Source of the DNA: Streptomyces spinoverrucosus
GTDB taxonomy: Bacteria > Actinomycetota > Actinomycetes > Streptomycetales > Streptomycetaceae
DNA length: 64,000 nt
Assembly (NCBI RefSeq): GCF_006539505.1
Contig: NZ_BJND01000043.1
Coordinates: forward strand, 32,350 to 96,349
Direction of reading: 5' to 3'
This document shows, piece after piece, positions 8,436 through 16,894 of the stretch. The notes below the pieces were generated by a model that was not told where the DNA came from, did not search any database, and was given only the letters and a program-made list of their open reading frames with translations. The stretch's first letter is position 1, and the number at the start of each line of letters is the position of its first letter. A program made the position numbers and the translations under genes.

Positions 8436-9380
8436 GTGAGACACGTCATCGCCCTCGATGTGGGCGGCACCGGGATGAAGGCCGCCCTGGTCGGGGCGGA
8501 CGGCGCCCTGCTGCACCAGGCCCGCCGCGCGACCGGCCGCGAGCGCGGGCCGCAGGCGGTGGTCGACGGCATCCTCGACTTCGCCGCCGAGCTGCGCGCG
8601 TACGGCGCCCAGCACCTCGGCACCCCCGCGAGCGCCGCCGGAGTCGCCGTCCCCGGCATCGTCGACGAGCAGCAGGGCATCGCCGCCTACGCGGCCAACC
8701 TCGGCTGGCGGGACGTACCCCTGCGCACGCTGCTCACCGAGCGGCTCGACGGCATCCCGGTCGCCCTCGGCCACGACGTGCGCACCGGCGGCCTGGCCGA
8801 GGGCCGGATCGGCGCGGGCCGGGGAGCGGACCGCTTCCTGTTCGTGGCGCTGGGCACCGGCATAGCGGGCGCCATCGGCATCGACGGCCGGGTGGAGTCG
8901 GGCGCGCACGGCTTCGCGGGCGAGATCGGCCATGTCGTCGTACGCCCCGGAGGGACCCCCTGCCCCTGCGGCCAGCGCGGCTGCCTGGAGCGGTTCGCGT
9001 CGGCGTCGGCGGTCAGCGAGGCATGGGCGACGGCAACCGGCGACGCCCAGGCGGACGCGGCGGACTGCGCGAAGGCGGTCGAATCCGGCGACCCGCGGGC
9101 CGTACGGATCTGGCAGCAGGCCATCGACACCCTCGCCGACGGCCTGGTCACCGCCCTCACCCTGCTGGACCCGCGCACACTCGTCATCGGTGGCGGGCTG
9201 GCCGAGGCAGGAGAAACCTTGTTCACACCACTGCGGGACGCGGTCGACCGACGCGTCACCTTCCAGAAACTGCCGACGATCGTCCCCGCGGCCCTGGGCG
9301 ACACGGCCGGCTGCCTGGGCGCCGGGCTCCTGGCCTGGGATCTCCTCAACCACACCGACCGCAAGGAGGCAACGCCCTGA
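8436..9380 (+). CDS. nagK: ROK-family N-acetylglucosamine kinase
   Basis: A 314-residue ROK kinase. The ATP-phosphate loop is ALDVGGTGMKAAL at the N terminus, the EIGH motif follows at about 162, and the zinc motif CPCGQRGCLE at about 172. It would phosphorylate GlcNAc released in the cell to GlcNAc-6-phosphate. The GTG at 8436 puts the phosphate loop six residues from the start, as in homologues. Its stop codon overlaps the nagA start (ATGA), so the two are translationally coupled; a dre site lies upstream. Confidence 0.88.
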   Translation: MRHVIALDVGGTGMKAALVGADGALLHQARRATGRERGPQAVVDGILDFAAELRAYGAQHLGTPASAAGVAVPGIVDEQQGIAAYAANLGWRDVPLRTLLTERLDGIPVALGHDVRTGGLAEGRIGAGRGADRFLFVALGTGIAGAIGIDGRVESGAHGFAGEIGHVVVRPGGTPCPCGQRGCLERFASASAVSEAWATATGDAQADAADCAKAVESGDPRAVRIWQQAIDTLADGLVTALTLLDPRTLVIGGGLAEAGETLFTPLRDAVDRRVTFQKLPTIVPAALGDTAGCLGAGLLAWDLLNHTDRKEATP

Positions 9381-10591
9381 TGGCAACCCCCCCAGGGGCG
9401 CGGGGAACTGCGCGACCAGCCACACACCACCCGCACCCCGCGACGGCCGGAACCCCCACGGTGCTCGCCGGTGCCAACGTCGTCATGCCCACAGGAACCG
9501 TCAAAGACGGCCAAGTGACCGTCGACGGCACCCGCATCGCCGCCACCGCCCCGGAGAACGCCCAGTTCATCGACCTCACCGGCCACTACGTGGTCCCCGG
9601 CTTCGTTGACATCCACAACCACGGCGGCGGTGGAGCTTCGTTCACTTCGGGCACACCAGACGACGTAGTCACCGGCATTCACACCCACCGCCTCCACGGC
9701 ACCACAACCCTGGTCGCCTCCACGGTCACCGGCGACATGGACTCCCTCACCCACCGCGCCGGCCTGCTCTCCGAGCTGGCCGAGCAGGGCGAGATCGCCG
9801 GCATCCACTTCGAGGGCCCGTTCATCTCCCCGTGCCGCAAGGGCGCCCACGCGGAGGACCTGCTGCGCGACCCGGAACCGGCCCAGGTGCGCAAGCTGAT
9901 CGACGCCGCGCGCGGCCAGGCCAGGATGCTGACGCTGGCCACCGAACTGCCGGGCGGCATCGACTCCGTACGCCTGCTGGTGGAGCACGGCGTGATCGCT
10001 GCGGTGGGCCACACGGACGCGACGTACGAGCAGACGGTCGAGGCGATCGACGCGGGCGCGACGGTCGCCACGCACCTCTTCAACGCGATGCCCGCGCTCG
10101 GCCACCGCGCCCCCGGCCCGATCGCCGCCCTCCTTCAGGACGACCGCGTCACGGTCGAGCTGATCAACGACGGTACGCATCTGCATCCGGCCGCGCTGGA
10201 GCTGGCGTTCCATCACGCGGGCCCGGAGCGGGTCGCGTTCATCACTGACGCGATGGACGCGGCCGGTTTCGGCGACGGCCGCTACATGCTCGGCCCGCTG
10301 GAGGTCGAGGTCAGTGAGGGTGTGGCCCGGCTGGTGGAGGGCGGCTCGATCGCGGGCTCCACGCTCACCCTGGACCGCGCCTTCAAGCGGGCGGTGACCA
10401 TCGACCGGCTCCCGGTCGAGGACGTCGTCAGGGCTCTGTCCGCCAACCCGGCGCGGCTGCTCGGGATGGACGACCGGATCGGCTCCCTGGAGCCCGGCAA
10501 GGACGCCGACCTGGTGGTCCTGGACGCGGACTTCGACCTCAAGGGCGTGATGCGCCGGGGCGAATGGGTGGTCGATCCCCAACTGGGCTGA
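9380..10591 (+). CDS. nagA: N-acetylglucosamine-6-phosphate deacetylase
   Basis: A 403-residue amidohydrolase that converts GlcNAc-6-phosphate to glucosamine-6-phosphate and acetate. Metal and substrate motifs are DIHNHGGGG (about 75), HFEGPFISP, VGHTDATY, ATHLFNAM and FITDAMDAAG. The ATG at 9380 overlaps the nagK stop and has AAGGAGG 10 nt upstream. Codons 5-14 are a copy of the dispersed 28-bp repeat (read as ARGTARPA), giving an N-terminal extension before the normal VLAGANVVMP opening. An in-frame GTG at 9461 could instead be the ancestral start. Confidence 0.93.
   Translation: MATPPGARGTARPATHHPHPATAGTPTVLAGANVVMPTGTVKDGQVTVDGTRIAATAPENAQFIDLTGHYVVPGFVDIHNHGGGGASFTSGTPDDVVTGIHTHRLHGTTTLVASTVTGDMDSLTHRAGLLSELAEQGEIAGIHFEGPFISPCRKGAHAEDLLRDPEPAQVRKLIDAARGQARMLTLATELPGGIDSVRLLVEHGVIAAVGHTDATYEQTVEAIDAGATVATHLFNAMPALGHRAPGPIAALLQDDRVTVELINDGTHLHPAALELAFHHAGPERVAFITDAMDAAGFGDGRYMLGPLEVEVSEGVARLVEGGSIAGSTLTLDRAFKRAVTIDRLPVEDVVRALSANPARLLGMDDRIGSLEPGKDADLVVLDADFDLKGVMRRGEWVVDPQLG
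9394..9421. repeat. Dispersed 28-bp GC-rich repeat, copy 2, inside nagA
   Basis: Identical over 28 bp to 1226-1253, and also preceded by a C-run. Here it lies within the first codons of nagA and is read in frame without a stop. Confidence 0.85.
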
Positions 10592-10606
10592 TTCATCCGC
10601 CAGTAG

Positions 10607-10649
10607 AGAGACGGTGGCCGACCCGAGGACTGGGCCGACCGCCGTCTCT
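10607..10649 (+). terminator. Hairpin terminator after nagA
   Basis: AGAGACGG (10607-10614) pairs with CCGTCTCT (10642-10649); inner complementary GGCCGAC/GGGCCGACC segments can extend it with mismatches. A short T-run follows. It lies 16 bp beyond the nagA stop codon. Confidence 0.7.
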
Positions 10650-10723
10650 TTGGCATGATCGACCCTCCGGAAAAACTCTCCGGACAACACGACAAGCGCA
10701 TCCTTCGGGGGAGGTCGGCCCAG

Positions 10724-11653
10724 GTGATCCTCACGGTCACGCTGAACACCGCTCTCGACATCACGTACCGCGTACGGTCCCTGCGGCCGCACGCCACCCA
10801 CCGGGTCTCCGAGGTCACCGAACGCCCCGGCGGCAAGGGCGTCAACGTGGCCCGGGTGCTGGCCGCGCTCGGCCACGAGGTGACGGTCACCGGGTTCGCC
10901 GGCGGCGGCACCGGACGGATCGTCCAGGACCGGCTGACGGCCACGCCCGGCGTGGTCGACGCGCTGGTCCCGATCGGCGGCGCGACCCGGCGCACGATAG
11001 CCGTGGTCGACGAGCGCACCGGCGACACGACCCAGCTCAACGAACCCGGCCCGGCGATCGCACCGCCCGAGTGGTCCGCCCTCCAGGAGGCCTACGAGGA
11101 TCTGCTCGCGTCGGCCTCGGCGGTCGCCCTGTGCGGCAGCCTGCCGCCGGGGGTGCCGGTGGGCGCGTACGCGGGCCTGATACGCACCGCCCGCGCGGCC
11201 GGCGTGCCGGTGCTGCTGGACACCAGCGGCGAGCCGCTGCGCCGCGGGGTCGCCGCCCGCCCCGACATCGTCAAGCCCAACAGCGACGAACTGGCCGAAC
11301 TCACCGGCTCCCACGAGCCGTTGCGCGCCACCCACGCCGCCCGCCGCCGGGGCGCCCACGCCGTCGTCGCCTCCCTGGGCCCGGAGGGCCTGCTGGCGGC
11401 CACCCCGGAGGGCACCTGGCGCGCCACCCCGCCCGGCCGTGTGCACGGCAACCCGACCGGCGCCGGCGACTCCGCGACGGCTGGCCTGCTGGCCGCACTG
11501 GTGGAGCGCCGGCCGTGGCCGGAGCGCCTGACCCGCGCGGTCGCGCTGGCGACCGCCACGGTGCACGCGCCGGTCGCGGGCGAGTTCGACCGGCGGACGT
11601 ACGAGGAGCTGCTGGGGCGGGTCGCGGTGACCGGGGAGGCCAGCGCGGCCTGA
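10724..11653 (+). CDS. PfkB-family hexose kinase (1-phosphofructokinase-like)
   Basis: A 309-residue ribokinase-fold enzyme. Signature 1 is ERPGGKGVNVARVLAALG (about 35-50); signature 2 has the catalytic GAGDS (about 247-251). The opening ILTVTLNTALD is that of the 1-phosphofructokinase/tagatose-6-phosphate kinase branch. The GTG at 10724 has GGAGG 10 nt upstream; the frame is open further upstream without homology. It follows nagK-nagA beyond a terminator, so amino sugar or hexose phosphate metabolism is plausible but the substrate is not settled. No pts genes adjoin it. Confidence 0.85.
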   Translation: MILTVTLNTALDITYRVRSLRPHATHRVSEVTERPGGKGVNVARVLAALGHEVTVTGFAGGGTGRIVQDRLTATPGVVDALVPIGGATRRTIAVVDERTGDTTQLNEPGPAIAPPEWSALQEAYEDLLASASAVALCGSLPPGVPVGAYAGLIRTARAAGVPVLLDTSGEPLRRGVAARPDIVKPNSDELAELTGSHEPLRATHAARRRGAHAVVASLGPEGLLAATPEGTWRATPPGRVHGNPTGAGDSATAGLLAALVERRPWPERLTRAVALATATVHAPVAGEFDRRTYEELLGRVAVTGEASAA

Positions 11654-11666
11654 GCGGCGGCCGCCG

Positions 11667-12605
11667 CTACTCGACCCAGCCCTTGACCAGCCACATCTGG
11701 TCGAGGTTGGCGTCGCACTGGTTGCCCTGCTCGCAGGAGACCTTGATGGTGTTGGTGCCCTTGTTGAGCTGGATGTAGTTGTAGGTGCGCGTCCAGCCCT
11801 TGGCGTAGTCGCCCTCGGGGGCGTTGGCCCAGTTCTTCAGGTCGACGCCCGTGGTGGAGGGCGTGCCGTTGACCGTGAGGGTCGCGTTGGCGTCCTTGCC
11901 GGGCACGCCGTAGCCGACGTACAGGGTGTACTTGCCGGACTCGGGGATGCCGTTGACGGTCCAGGTGACCGAGGCGCCGACGGCGTTGAAGCCGGTCACG
12001 TAGACGCCGCCGTCCGCCTGGGCGCCCTTGATGTCGGACGCGGTGGTGGCGCCGCCGCCGAGCTGGAGGGCCTTGGCGTCGATCTTCGGCAGCTCGACCT
12101 CGCTGTCCGCGCTGCTCTCCCCCGACGGGGTCGGCTCCGCGCTCTGCGAGACGGACGGGGTGGGGGAGGGCTGATCGCCAGCCGCGTCATCATCGCCGCC
12201 GCCCAGCATGGCCACGCTGATGCCGATGACGACCGCGGCGACCACCGCGATCGCACCGATCAGCAGGCCCTTGGTGTTGGGCCCGCGGCCCCGGCCGCCG
12301 CCCCCGCCGGAGGCGTGTCCGGGCATCGGCTGCTGGGTGGTCGGCGCGCTGCCCGGGAACGTCTCGGGGGCGGCGTAGGAGGCGTTCGGCCTGCCGTACG
12401 CACCCTGCTGCTGCGGCACGCTCTGCTGGCCGTACGCCTGCTGACCGTACGGCCGCTCGCCGACCGCGCGCACCCTGCTGACCGAGTTCGGGTAGCCGTA
12501 GCCGCCGGACGGGGGCTGGGCGCCGTTGGCCTGACCGTCGGCGTACAGGTAGCCGAACGGGTCGTCGTCCTCGGGCGTGCTCGCGCCGTTGTTGCCGGGC
12601 GTCAT
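11667..12605 (-). CDS. Membrane-anchored protein with a CBM35-like domain
   Basis: A 312-residue protein. Residues 1-110 are Gln/Pro/Gly/Tyr-rich and disordered, followed by Arg-Gly and one membrane helix (about 112-134, GLLIGAIAVVAAVVIGISVAML). A Ser/Thr/Pro linker leads to a beta-rich domain of about 130 residues (ending in NQCDANLDQMWLVKGW) that resembles carbohydrate-binding module family 35. This suggests a cytoplasmic tail and an outside sugar-binding domain, without any visible catalytic module. ATG at 12605 with GAGGAG upstream. Ends convergently 13 bp from the PfkB kinase. Confidence 0.75.
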   Translation of the reverse strand: MTPGNNGASTPEDDDPFGYLYADGQANGAQPPSGGYGYPNSVSRVRAVGERPYGQQAYGQQSVPQQQGAYGRPNASYAAPETFPGSAPTTQQPMPGHASGGGGGRGRGPNTKGLLIGAIAVVAAVVIGISVAMLGGGDDDAAGDQPSPTPSVSQSAEPTPSGESSADSEVELPKIDAKALQLGGGATTASDIKGAQADGGVYVTGFNAVGASVTWTVNGIPESGKYTLYVGYGVPGKDANATLTVNGTPSTTGVDLKNWANAPEGDYAKGWTRTYNYIQLNKGTNTIKVSCEQGNQCDANLDQMWLVKGWVE

Positions 12606-12726
12606 CCCTTGGTACTCCTCAACAGGTGCGGAACGAATGCGGTACGTGTGATGAGAATGGCGAGCCTACCCGCTCCCGATGGCCCAAACGGGTGACCCCG
12701 GTCGCATCATCCCCCCGAGCTGCGGA

Positions 12727-14391
12727 TCATCCCGCCCGCCGGTGCTGTTTGGGACGAGACCGTTTCTCGACATACATCCGTTCGTCAGCGGATTTCAACA
12801 CCTCGTCCGCCGTCATGCCGCAGTGCGCCCAGCCGATGCCGAAACTGGCCCCGACCCTGACGGCCCGGCCCTCGGCCCGGATCGGCTGGATGATCTCGTT
12901 GCGCAGCCGCACGGCGAGGTCCTGGGCGTCGGCCCGGCCGAGCCCGTCGGCGAGGATCACGAACTCGTCGCCGCCGAGCCGGGCGACCGTGTCGCCGTCG
13001 CGGACGCCGTTGCTGAGCCGCCGGGCCACCTCGATGAGCACGGCGTCGCCCGCGTTGTGCCCGAACCGGTCGTTGATCGACTTGAAGCCGTCGAGGTCGC
13101 AGAAGAGCACCGCGAGCCCCTTGGTGCCGTCGTCATGATCGCCCTCGGGGGCGATCGTGTGGACGTGGTGGTCGTAGACGTCGAAGCTGTCCTGGCCGCC
13201 CGGCACGAAGTCGAAGCCGTGCCCGCCTGCGTCGTAGACGGGGTGGCCGTAGGCCGCGTCGTGGGAGTCGTGGGCGCCGGGGTAGCCGGTCTGCGGGCGC
13301 TGGCAGAGCCGGGAGGAGAGGCGGGAGCGCAGCTCGGCGGAGTTCGGCAGGCCGGTGAGGGAGTCGTGGGAGGCGCGGTGGGCGAGCTGGAGCTCGCGGC
13401 GCTTGCGTTCCTCGATGTCCTCGACGTGGGTGAGCAGGAAGCGGGGGCCGTCGGCGGCGTCGGCGACGACGGAGTTGCGCAAGGAGACCCAGACGTAGCT
13501 GCCGTCGCGGCGCCCGAGGCGTAGCTCGGCTCGGCCGCCCTCGGCGGAGGTGCGCAGGAGCGTGCCTATGTCCTCGGGGTGGACGAGGTCGGAGAAGGAG
13601 TAGCGGCGCATCGCGGAGGCGGGGCGGCCGAGCAGGCGGCACAGGGCGTCGTTGGTGCGGAGTATGCGGCCGTGCTGGTCGCCGCCCATCTCGGCGATGG
13701 CCATGCCGGAGGGGGCGTACTCGAACGCCTGCCGGAAGCTTTCCTCGCTGGCGCGCAGGGCTTGCTGCTCGCGCTCCAGGCGGACCAGTGCCCGCTGCAT
13801 ATTCGCGCGTAGACGCGCGTTGCTGATGGCGATGGCCGCCTGGAAGGCGTACATCTGGAGCGCCTCACGCCCCCACGCGCCCGGCCGCCGCCCGTTGCGC
13901 GGCCGGTCCACGGACAGGACGCCGATCAGCTCGCCGGAAGAGGCACCGCCCTGCGCTCCGGGGGCGTACATCGGCGCGAAAAGGCGGTCGGAGGGGTGCC
14001 ACTCGTCCTCGAAGCGCGGCGCGGGCCCCTCGGTGTACCACTGCGGGACGTCGTCGTCGTCGAGGACCCAGCCCTCGGTGTGCGGGATGAAGACGAGGTC
14101 GCCCCACTGCTCGCCCATGCTCAGGCGCCGCTCCCAGGACTCGCGGGAGCCGACCCGGCCGGTGATCAGTGCCTCGGCGGCGGGGTTGCCGGAGAAGGCG
14201 GCGACGACGAGGTCGCCGTCCGGGCGTACGAGGTTGACGCACGCCAGCTCGTAGTTGAGGGCGGTGACGACCCCGTCCGCGACCGTCTGCAATGTGTCCG
14301 CCAGGCTGCGGGCCGTGTTCATGTCGCCCATGACCTGGTGCAGCTGTCGCAGGGACGCAAGGCGGACATACGGCTCCGACTCGGTCTCCAT
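12727..14391 (-). CDS. cdgB: GAF-PAS-GGDEF diguanylate cyclase
   Basis: A 554-residue protein that makes cyclic di-GMP from two GTP. It has an N-terminal GAF region (about 20-195), a PAS/PAC region (about 215-335) and a GGDEF domain. The active-site GGDEF is at 473-477, and the product-inhibition site RDGD is five residues before it, so both catalysis and feedback look intact. About 50 Gly/His/Asp-rich residues are inserted early in the GGDEF domain (near 365-415). The ATG at 14391 has GGGAGGG 6 nt upstream. Position and architecture match CdgB of S. coelicolor, a BldD target controlling development (from memory). Confidence 0.9.
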   Translation of the reverse strand: METESEPYVRLASLRQLHQVMGDMNTARSLADTLQTVADGVVTALNYELACVNLVRPDGDLVVAAFSGNPAAEALITGRVGSRESWERRLSMGEQWGDLVFIPHTEGWVLDDDDVPQWYTEGPAPRFEDEWHPSDRLFAPMYAPGAQGGASSGELIGVLSVDRPRNGRRPGAWGREALQMYAFQAAIAISNARLRANMQRALVRLEREQQALRASEESFRQAFEYAPSGMAIAEMGGDQHGRILRTNDALCRLLGRPASAMRRYSFSDLVHPEDIGTLLRTSAEGGRAELRLGRRDGSYVWVSLRNSVVADAADGPRFLLTHVEDIEERKRRELQLAHRASHDSLTGLPNSAELRSRLSSRLCQRPQTGYPGAHDSHDAAYGHPVYDAGGHGFDFVPGGQDSFDVYDHHVHTIAPEGDHDDGTKGLAVLFCDLDGFKSINDRFGHNAGDAVLIEVARRLSNGVRDGDTVARLGGDEFVILADGLGRADAQDLAVRLRNEIIQPIRAEGRAVRVGASFGIGWAHCGMTADEVLKSADERMYVEKRSRPKQHRRAG

Positions 14392-14514
14392 GCTCGCCCT
14401 CCCCCCGAGATCTCGCAGCGAATCAAGTGCCCTTACGTTTGGCCTTACACCCTCCCGCCACTGAATCACAGCGCGCTGCCCACCCGGTACACAGGGTCAA
14501 CAATTAATGGCCCT

Positions 14515-14530
14515 TGTGACTCAAGTCACA
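14515..14530. promoter_or_regulatory. Perfect 16-bp CRP-type palindrome upstream of cdgB
   Basis: TGTGACTCAAGTCACA is a perfect inverted repeat. It equals the CRP consensus TGTGA-N6-TCACA and fits the Streptomyces Crp motif GTG-N6-GNCAC. It lies 124 bp upstream of the cdgB start and about 180 bp upstream of the divergent flavin reductase-like gene. It also resembles a BldD box with one base missing from the centre, so BldD is the alternative binder. Confidence 0.7.
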
Positions 14531-14711
14531 GCTAAACGTGAACAATTGAGTGGGGTTTCTGCGGTTTTCCCGTGCGTTTACCGAACGCAAGAATTGTGCG
14601 GATGCCCATCGGTGCCCATCGGTGGCCATCGGTGTCCGTCGCAGGACCTAGGACCGCCTTCGGGCCGAGGTCCGATGCGGGCGCGCACGCACGGAGATTA
14701 GCGTTCCGTAT

Positions 14712-15314
14712 GTGCCGAACACACACGCATCCGCACCGCCCGTCACGGTGCCCGCCCAGCCGTCCACGGCAGCGCCCTTTGGGCATGCTGTGGGGGTGAC
14801 CAACGACGAGTTCCGTGCCGCGATGTCCCGGCTGGCCGCGGGGGTGGTCCTGGTGACCGCGCGCGAGCCGGCACTCGACCCGGACGACCCGCTGGCGCCG
14901 GCCGGCGAGGATGTCGGCATGACGGCGACGGCGTTCATGTCCGTCTCCCTCGACCCGCCGCTGGTCCTGGTCAGCCTGCGCGAGGGCGCCCGCATGGACG
15001 ACCTGCTCGCCGAACAGCCCCTGTGGGCGGTCTCGGTTCTCTCCGAGAGCCAGCGGCACATCGCCGGCCGGTTCGCCATGAAAGGCCGCATCAGCGACCG
15101 CCTGCTCTTCGAGGACATCCCCTACGCCCGCGGCGAGGCGAGCGGCGCGCCGCTCGTGGGCGGCGCGCTCGCGACCCTGGAGTGCCGGACCGAGCAGCGG
15201 GTGACGGCCGGGGACCACACGCTGGTGATCGGGCGGGTGCTGACGGCTCGGGTGCCGAGCGCGGACGGCGGGCCGCTGCTGTACTTCAAGGGGCGGTACC
15301 GGCACCTGGGGTGA
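14712..15314 (+). CDS. Flavin reductase-like FMN-binding protein
   Basis: A split-barrel flavin-binding protein of the flavin reductase/HpaC-like family. It would reduce or bind FMN with NAD(P)H. Landmarks are FRAAMSRLAAGVVLVT, GMTATAFMSVSLDPPLVLV, and a conserved-type ending YFKGRYRHLG. From the GTG at 14712 it is 200 residues, but the first 28 are a Pro/Ala-rich stretch unlike the family. A GTG at 14796 would give a 172-residue product starting where homologues do; neither start has a strong ribosome site. It is divergent from cdgB and ends 6 bp from the convergent sigma factor. Confidence 0.82.
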   Translation: MPNTHASAPPVTVPAQPSTAAPFGHAVGVTNDEFRAAMSRLAAGVVLVTAREPALDPDDPLAPAGEDVGMTATAFMSVSLDPPLVLVSLREGARMDDLLAEQPLWAVSVLSESQRHIAGRFAMKGRISDRLLFEDIPYARGEASGAPLVGGALATLECRTEQRVTAGDHTLVIGRVLTARVPSADGGPLLYFKGRYRHLG

Positions 15315-15320
15315 GGTTTC

Positions 15321-16184
15321 TCAGGGCAGCGTGACCTCCAGCCGGGACAGGCGTGCCGCGTCGGTGACGATCTCGATGACGGCGATGCGCTCCCGTACGA
15401 CGGTGAACCGCATGGCCCGCAGCAGCCGCTGCCCGTCGTCGGAGAGCGTCGCCACCCCGGGCACCCCGTCGAGCAGGACGGTCCGGGAGACCCGGGCGAG
15501 GTGCGCGAAGCGCGCCGCGTTGGCCGCGACCGCGGCCGCACCGATGGTCACGCCGATCTCCGCCCGGGCGACGACATCCGGGTCGAGCACCTTCAGCAGC
15601 CCCTCGAAGTCGCCGGCCCGCGCGGCGGCCAGGAAGGCCTCGACGACCTCCCGCTGCCGGGCGAGATCCGCGTCCGGCGCCGGAGCGCCCTGCACCCGCC
15701 GCCGCGCCCGGCTGGCCAGCTGCCGAGCCGCCGTCGGCGTCCGCCCGACGATGCCGGCGACCTCGTCGTAGGGCACCGCGAACATGTCGTGCAGCACGAA
15801 GGCGAGCCGTTCGGCGGGCGTGAGCGTGTCGAGTACGACGAGCAGGGCGACGCCGACGGAATCGGCGAGGAGGGCGTCGTGCTCGGGGTCGGGGCCGGGG
15901 CCTGTGGTGGCGGCGTCCAGGGACTGGTCCAGCGGCTCCTCGGCGCGGGACTTGCGAGAGCGCAGCATGTCGAGGCAGACCCGCCCGACGACGGTGGTGA
16001 GCCACCCGGCGAGGTTGTCGACCTCGCGGGTGTCGCTGCGGCTCAGCCGGAACCAGGCCTCCTGCACGGCGTCGTCGGCCTCGGCGAGGGAGCCGAGCAT
16101 GCGGTAGGCGACGGCACGCAGGTGCGTGCGGTGCGCCTCGAAGCGCTCGGCAAGGAAGTCCTGCTCGCTCATGTGTCCCGTCAC
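15321..16184 (-). CDS. ECF41-like RNA polymerase sigma factor (SigJ type)
   Basis: A 287-residue ECF sigma factor with sigma2 (about 15-80, HLRAVAYRMLGSLAEADDAVQE), sigma4 (about 115-165) and a C-terminal SnoaL-like extension of about 115 residues. Such C-terminal domains regulate the sigma factor in place of an anti-sigma protein. No anti-sigma gene is adjacent, nor the carboxymuconolactone decarboxylase-like partner often next to ECF41 genes. Start GTG at 16184 or ATG at 16172; both are plausible. Confidence 0.87.
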   Translation of the reverse strand: MTGHMSEQDFLAERFEAHRTHLRAVAYRMLGSLAEADDAVQEAWFRLSRSDTREVDNLAGWLTTVVGRVCLDMLRSRKSRAEEPLDQSLDAATTGPGPDPEHDALLADSVGVALLVVLDTLTPAERLAFVLHDMFAVPYDEVAGIVGRTPTAARQLASRARRRVQGAPAPDADLARQREVVEAFLAAARAGDFEGLLKVLDPDVVARAEIGVTIGAAAVAANAARFAHLARVSRTVLLDGVPGVATLSDDGQRLLRAMRFTVVRERIAVIEIVTDAARLSRLEVTLP

Positions 16185-16281
16185 CAGCCCTCGTCGTGGG
16201 TGCCCGGCACGATGCCGTCAGGACTATGACGGATGCGGGACGGGTGATGTGACAGCCGATGTGACAGGAGCAGTCGGGCCG

Positions 16282-16722
16282 CTACCGCCAGTCGCGACCG
16301 GACCGCCCCCGCTTGGTGTCCGACCGCTGCTTCTTCTCCCGCAGCCTGCGTTCGTTGATGCCGCGTGGGATGCGGGTCGGCCTGCGGGGCTTGGGCGGGG
16401 GAGCGGTGGCCTCGGCGAGCAGCGCGGCGAGGCGTACGGCGGCGGCCTCGCGGTTGCGCCACTGGGAACGGTGCTCGGAGGAACGTACGGTGACGACGCC
16501 GTCGACGAGGCGGCCCGCCAGCCGCTCCAGGGCGCGCCGCTTCCACACCTCGGGCAGGGCCTCGGTGGCGGCGAGGTCGAACCGCAGCTCCACGCTGGTG
16601 TCGCTGGTGTTCACGTGCTGGCCACCCGGCCCGGAGGAACGCGAGAAACGCCACTGGAGCTCGGCCTCGGGGAGCGAGACGGAGCCGCGGATGACGTGCG
16701 GGTGACCGGACATGGCTGACAT
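16282..16722 (-). CDS. arfB: Alternative ribosome-rescue factor ArfB (peptidyl-tRNA hydrolase)
   Basis: A 146-residue protein with the class I release-factor catalytic motif GGQ at 33-35 inside RSSGPGGQHVN. It lacks codon-recognition domains and ends in a long basic tail (RRLREKKQRSDTKRGR type), which in this family enters the empty mRNA channel. It hydrolyses peptidyl-tRNA on stalled ribosomes. ATG at 16722 with GGGA upstream; a second ATG three codons later is possible. Confidence 0.92.
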   Translation of the reverse strand: MSAMSGHPHVIRGSVSLPEAELQWRFSRSSGPGGQHVNTSDTSVELRFDLAATEALPEVWKRRALERLAGRLVDGVVTVRSSEHRSQWRNREAAAVRLAALLAEATAPPPKPRRPTRIPRGINERRLREKKQRSDTKRGRSGRDWR

Positions 16723-16894
16723 GTTCCCGCTTGGACGGGGTGGGAGTCACCCGAATATCGCCGGATCCGGCTGTTGGGTAAAGAAAGTAAAGTCCGGGGA
16801 ACCCGTGGCACCACCCTCGACGTTCATAGGGGTAGCTGTAGCTTCAGTAACCGCACACGCATAGCGCACGCATCGAGGGAAGGAACTCCCGACC

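Noticed and set aside
8687..11566. A 959-codon open frame on the minus strand over nagK, nagA and the PfkB gene
   Set aside because: It is the antisense shadow of three recognised genes in high-GC DNA; its translation is Arg/Gly/Ala/Asp-rich and has no domain.
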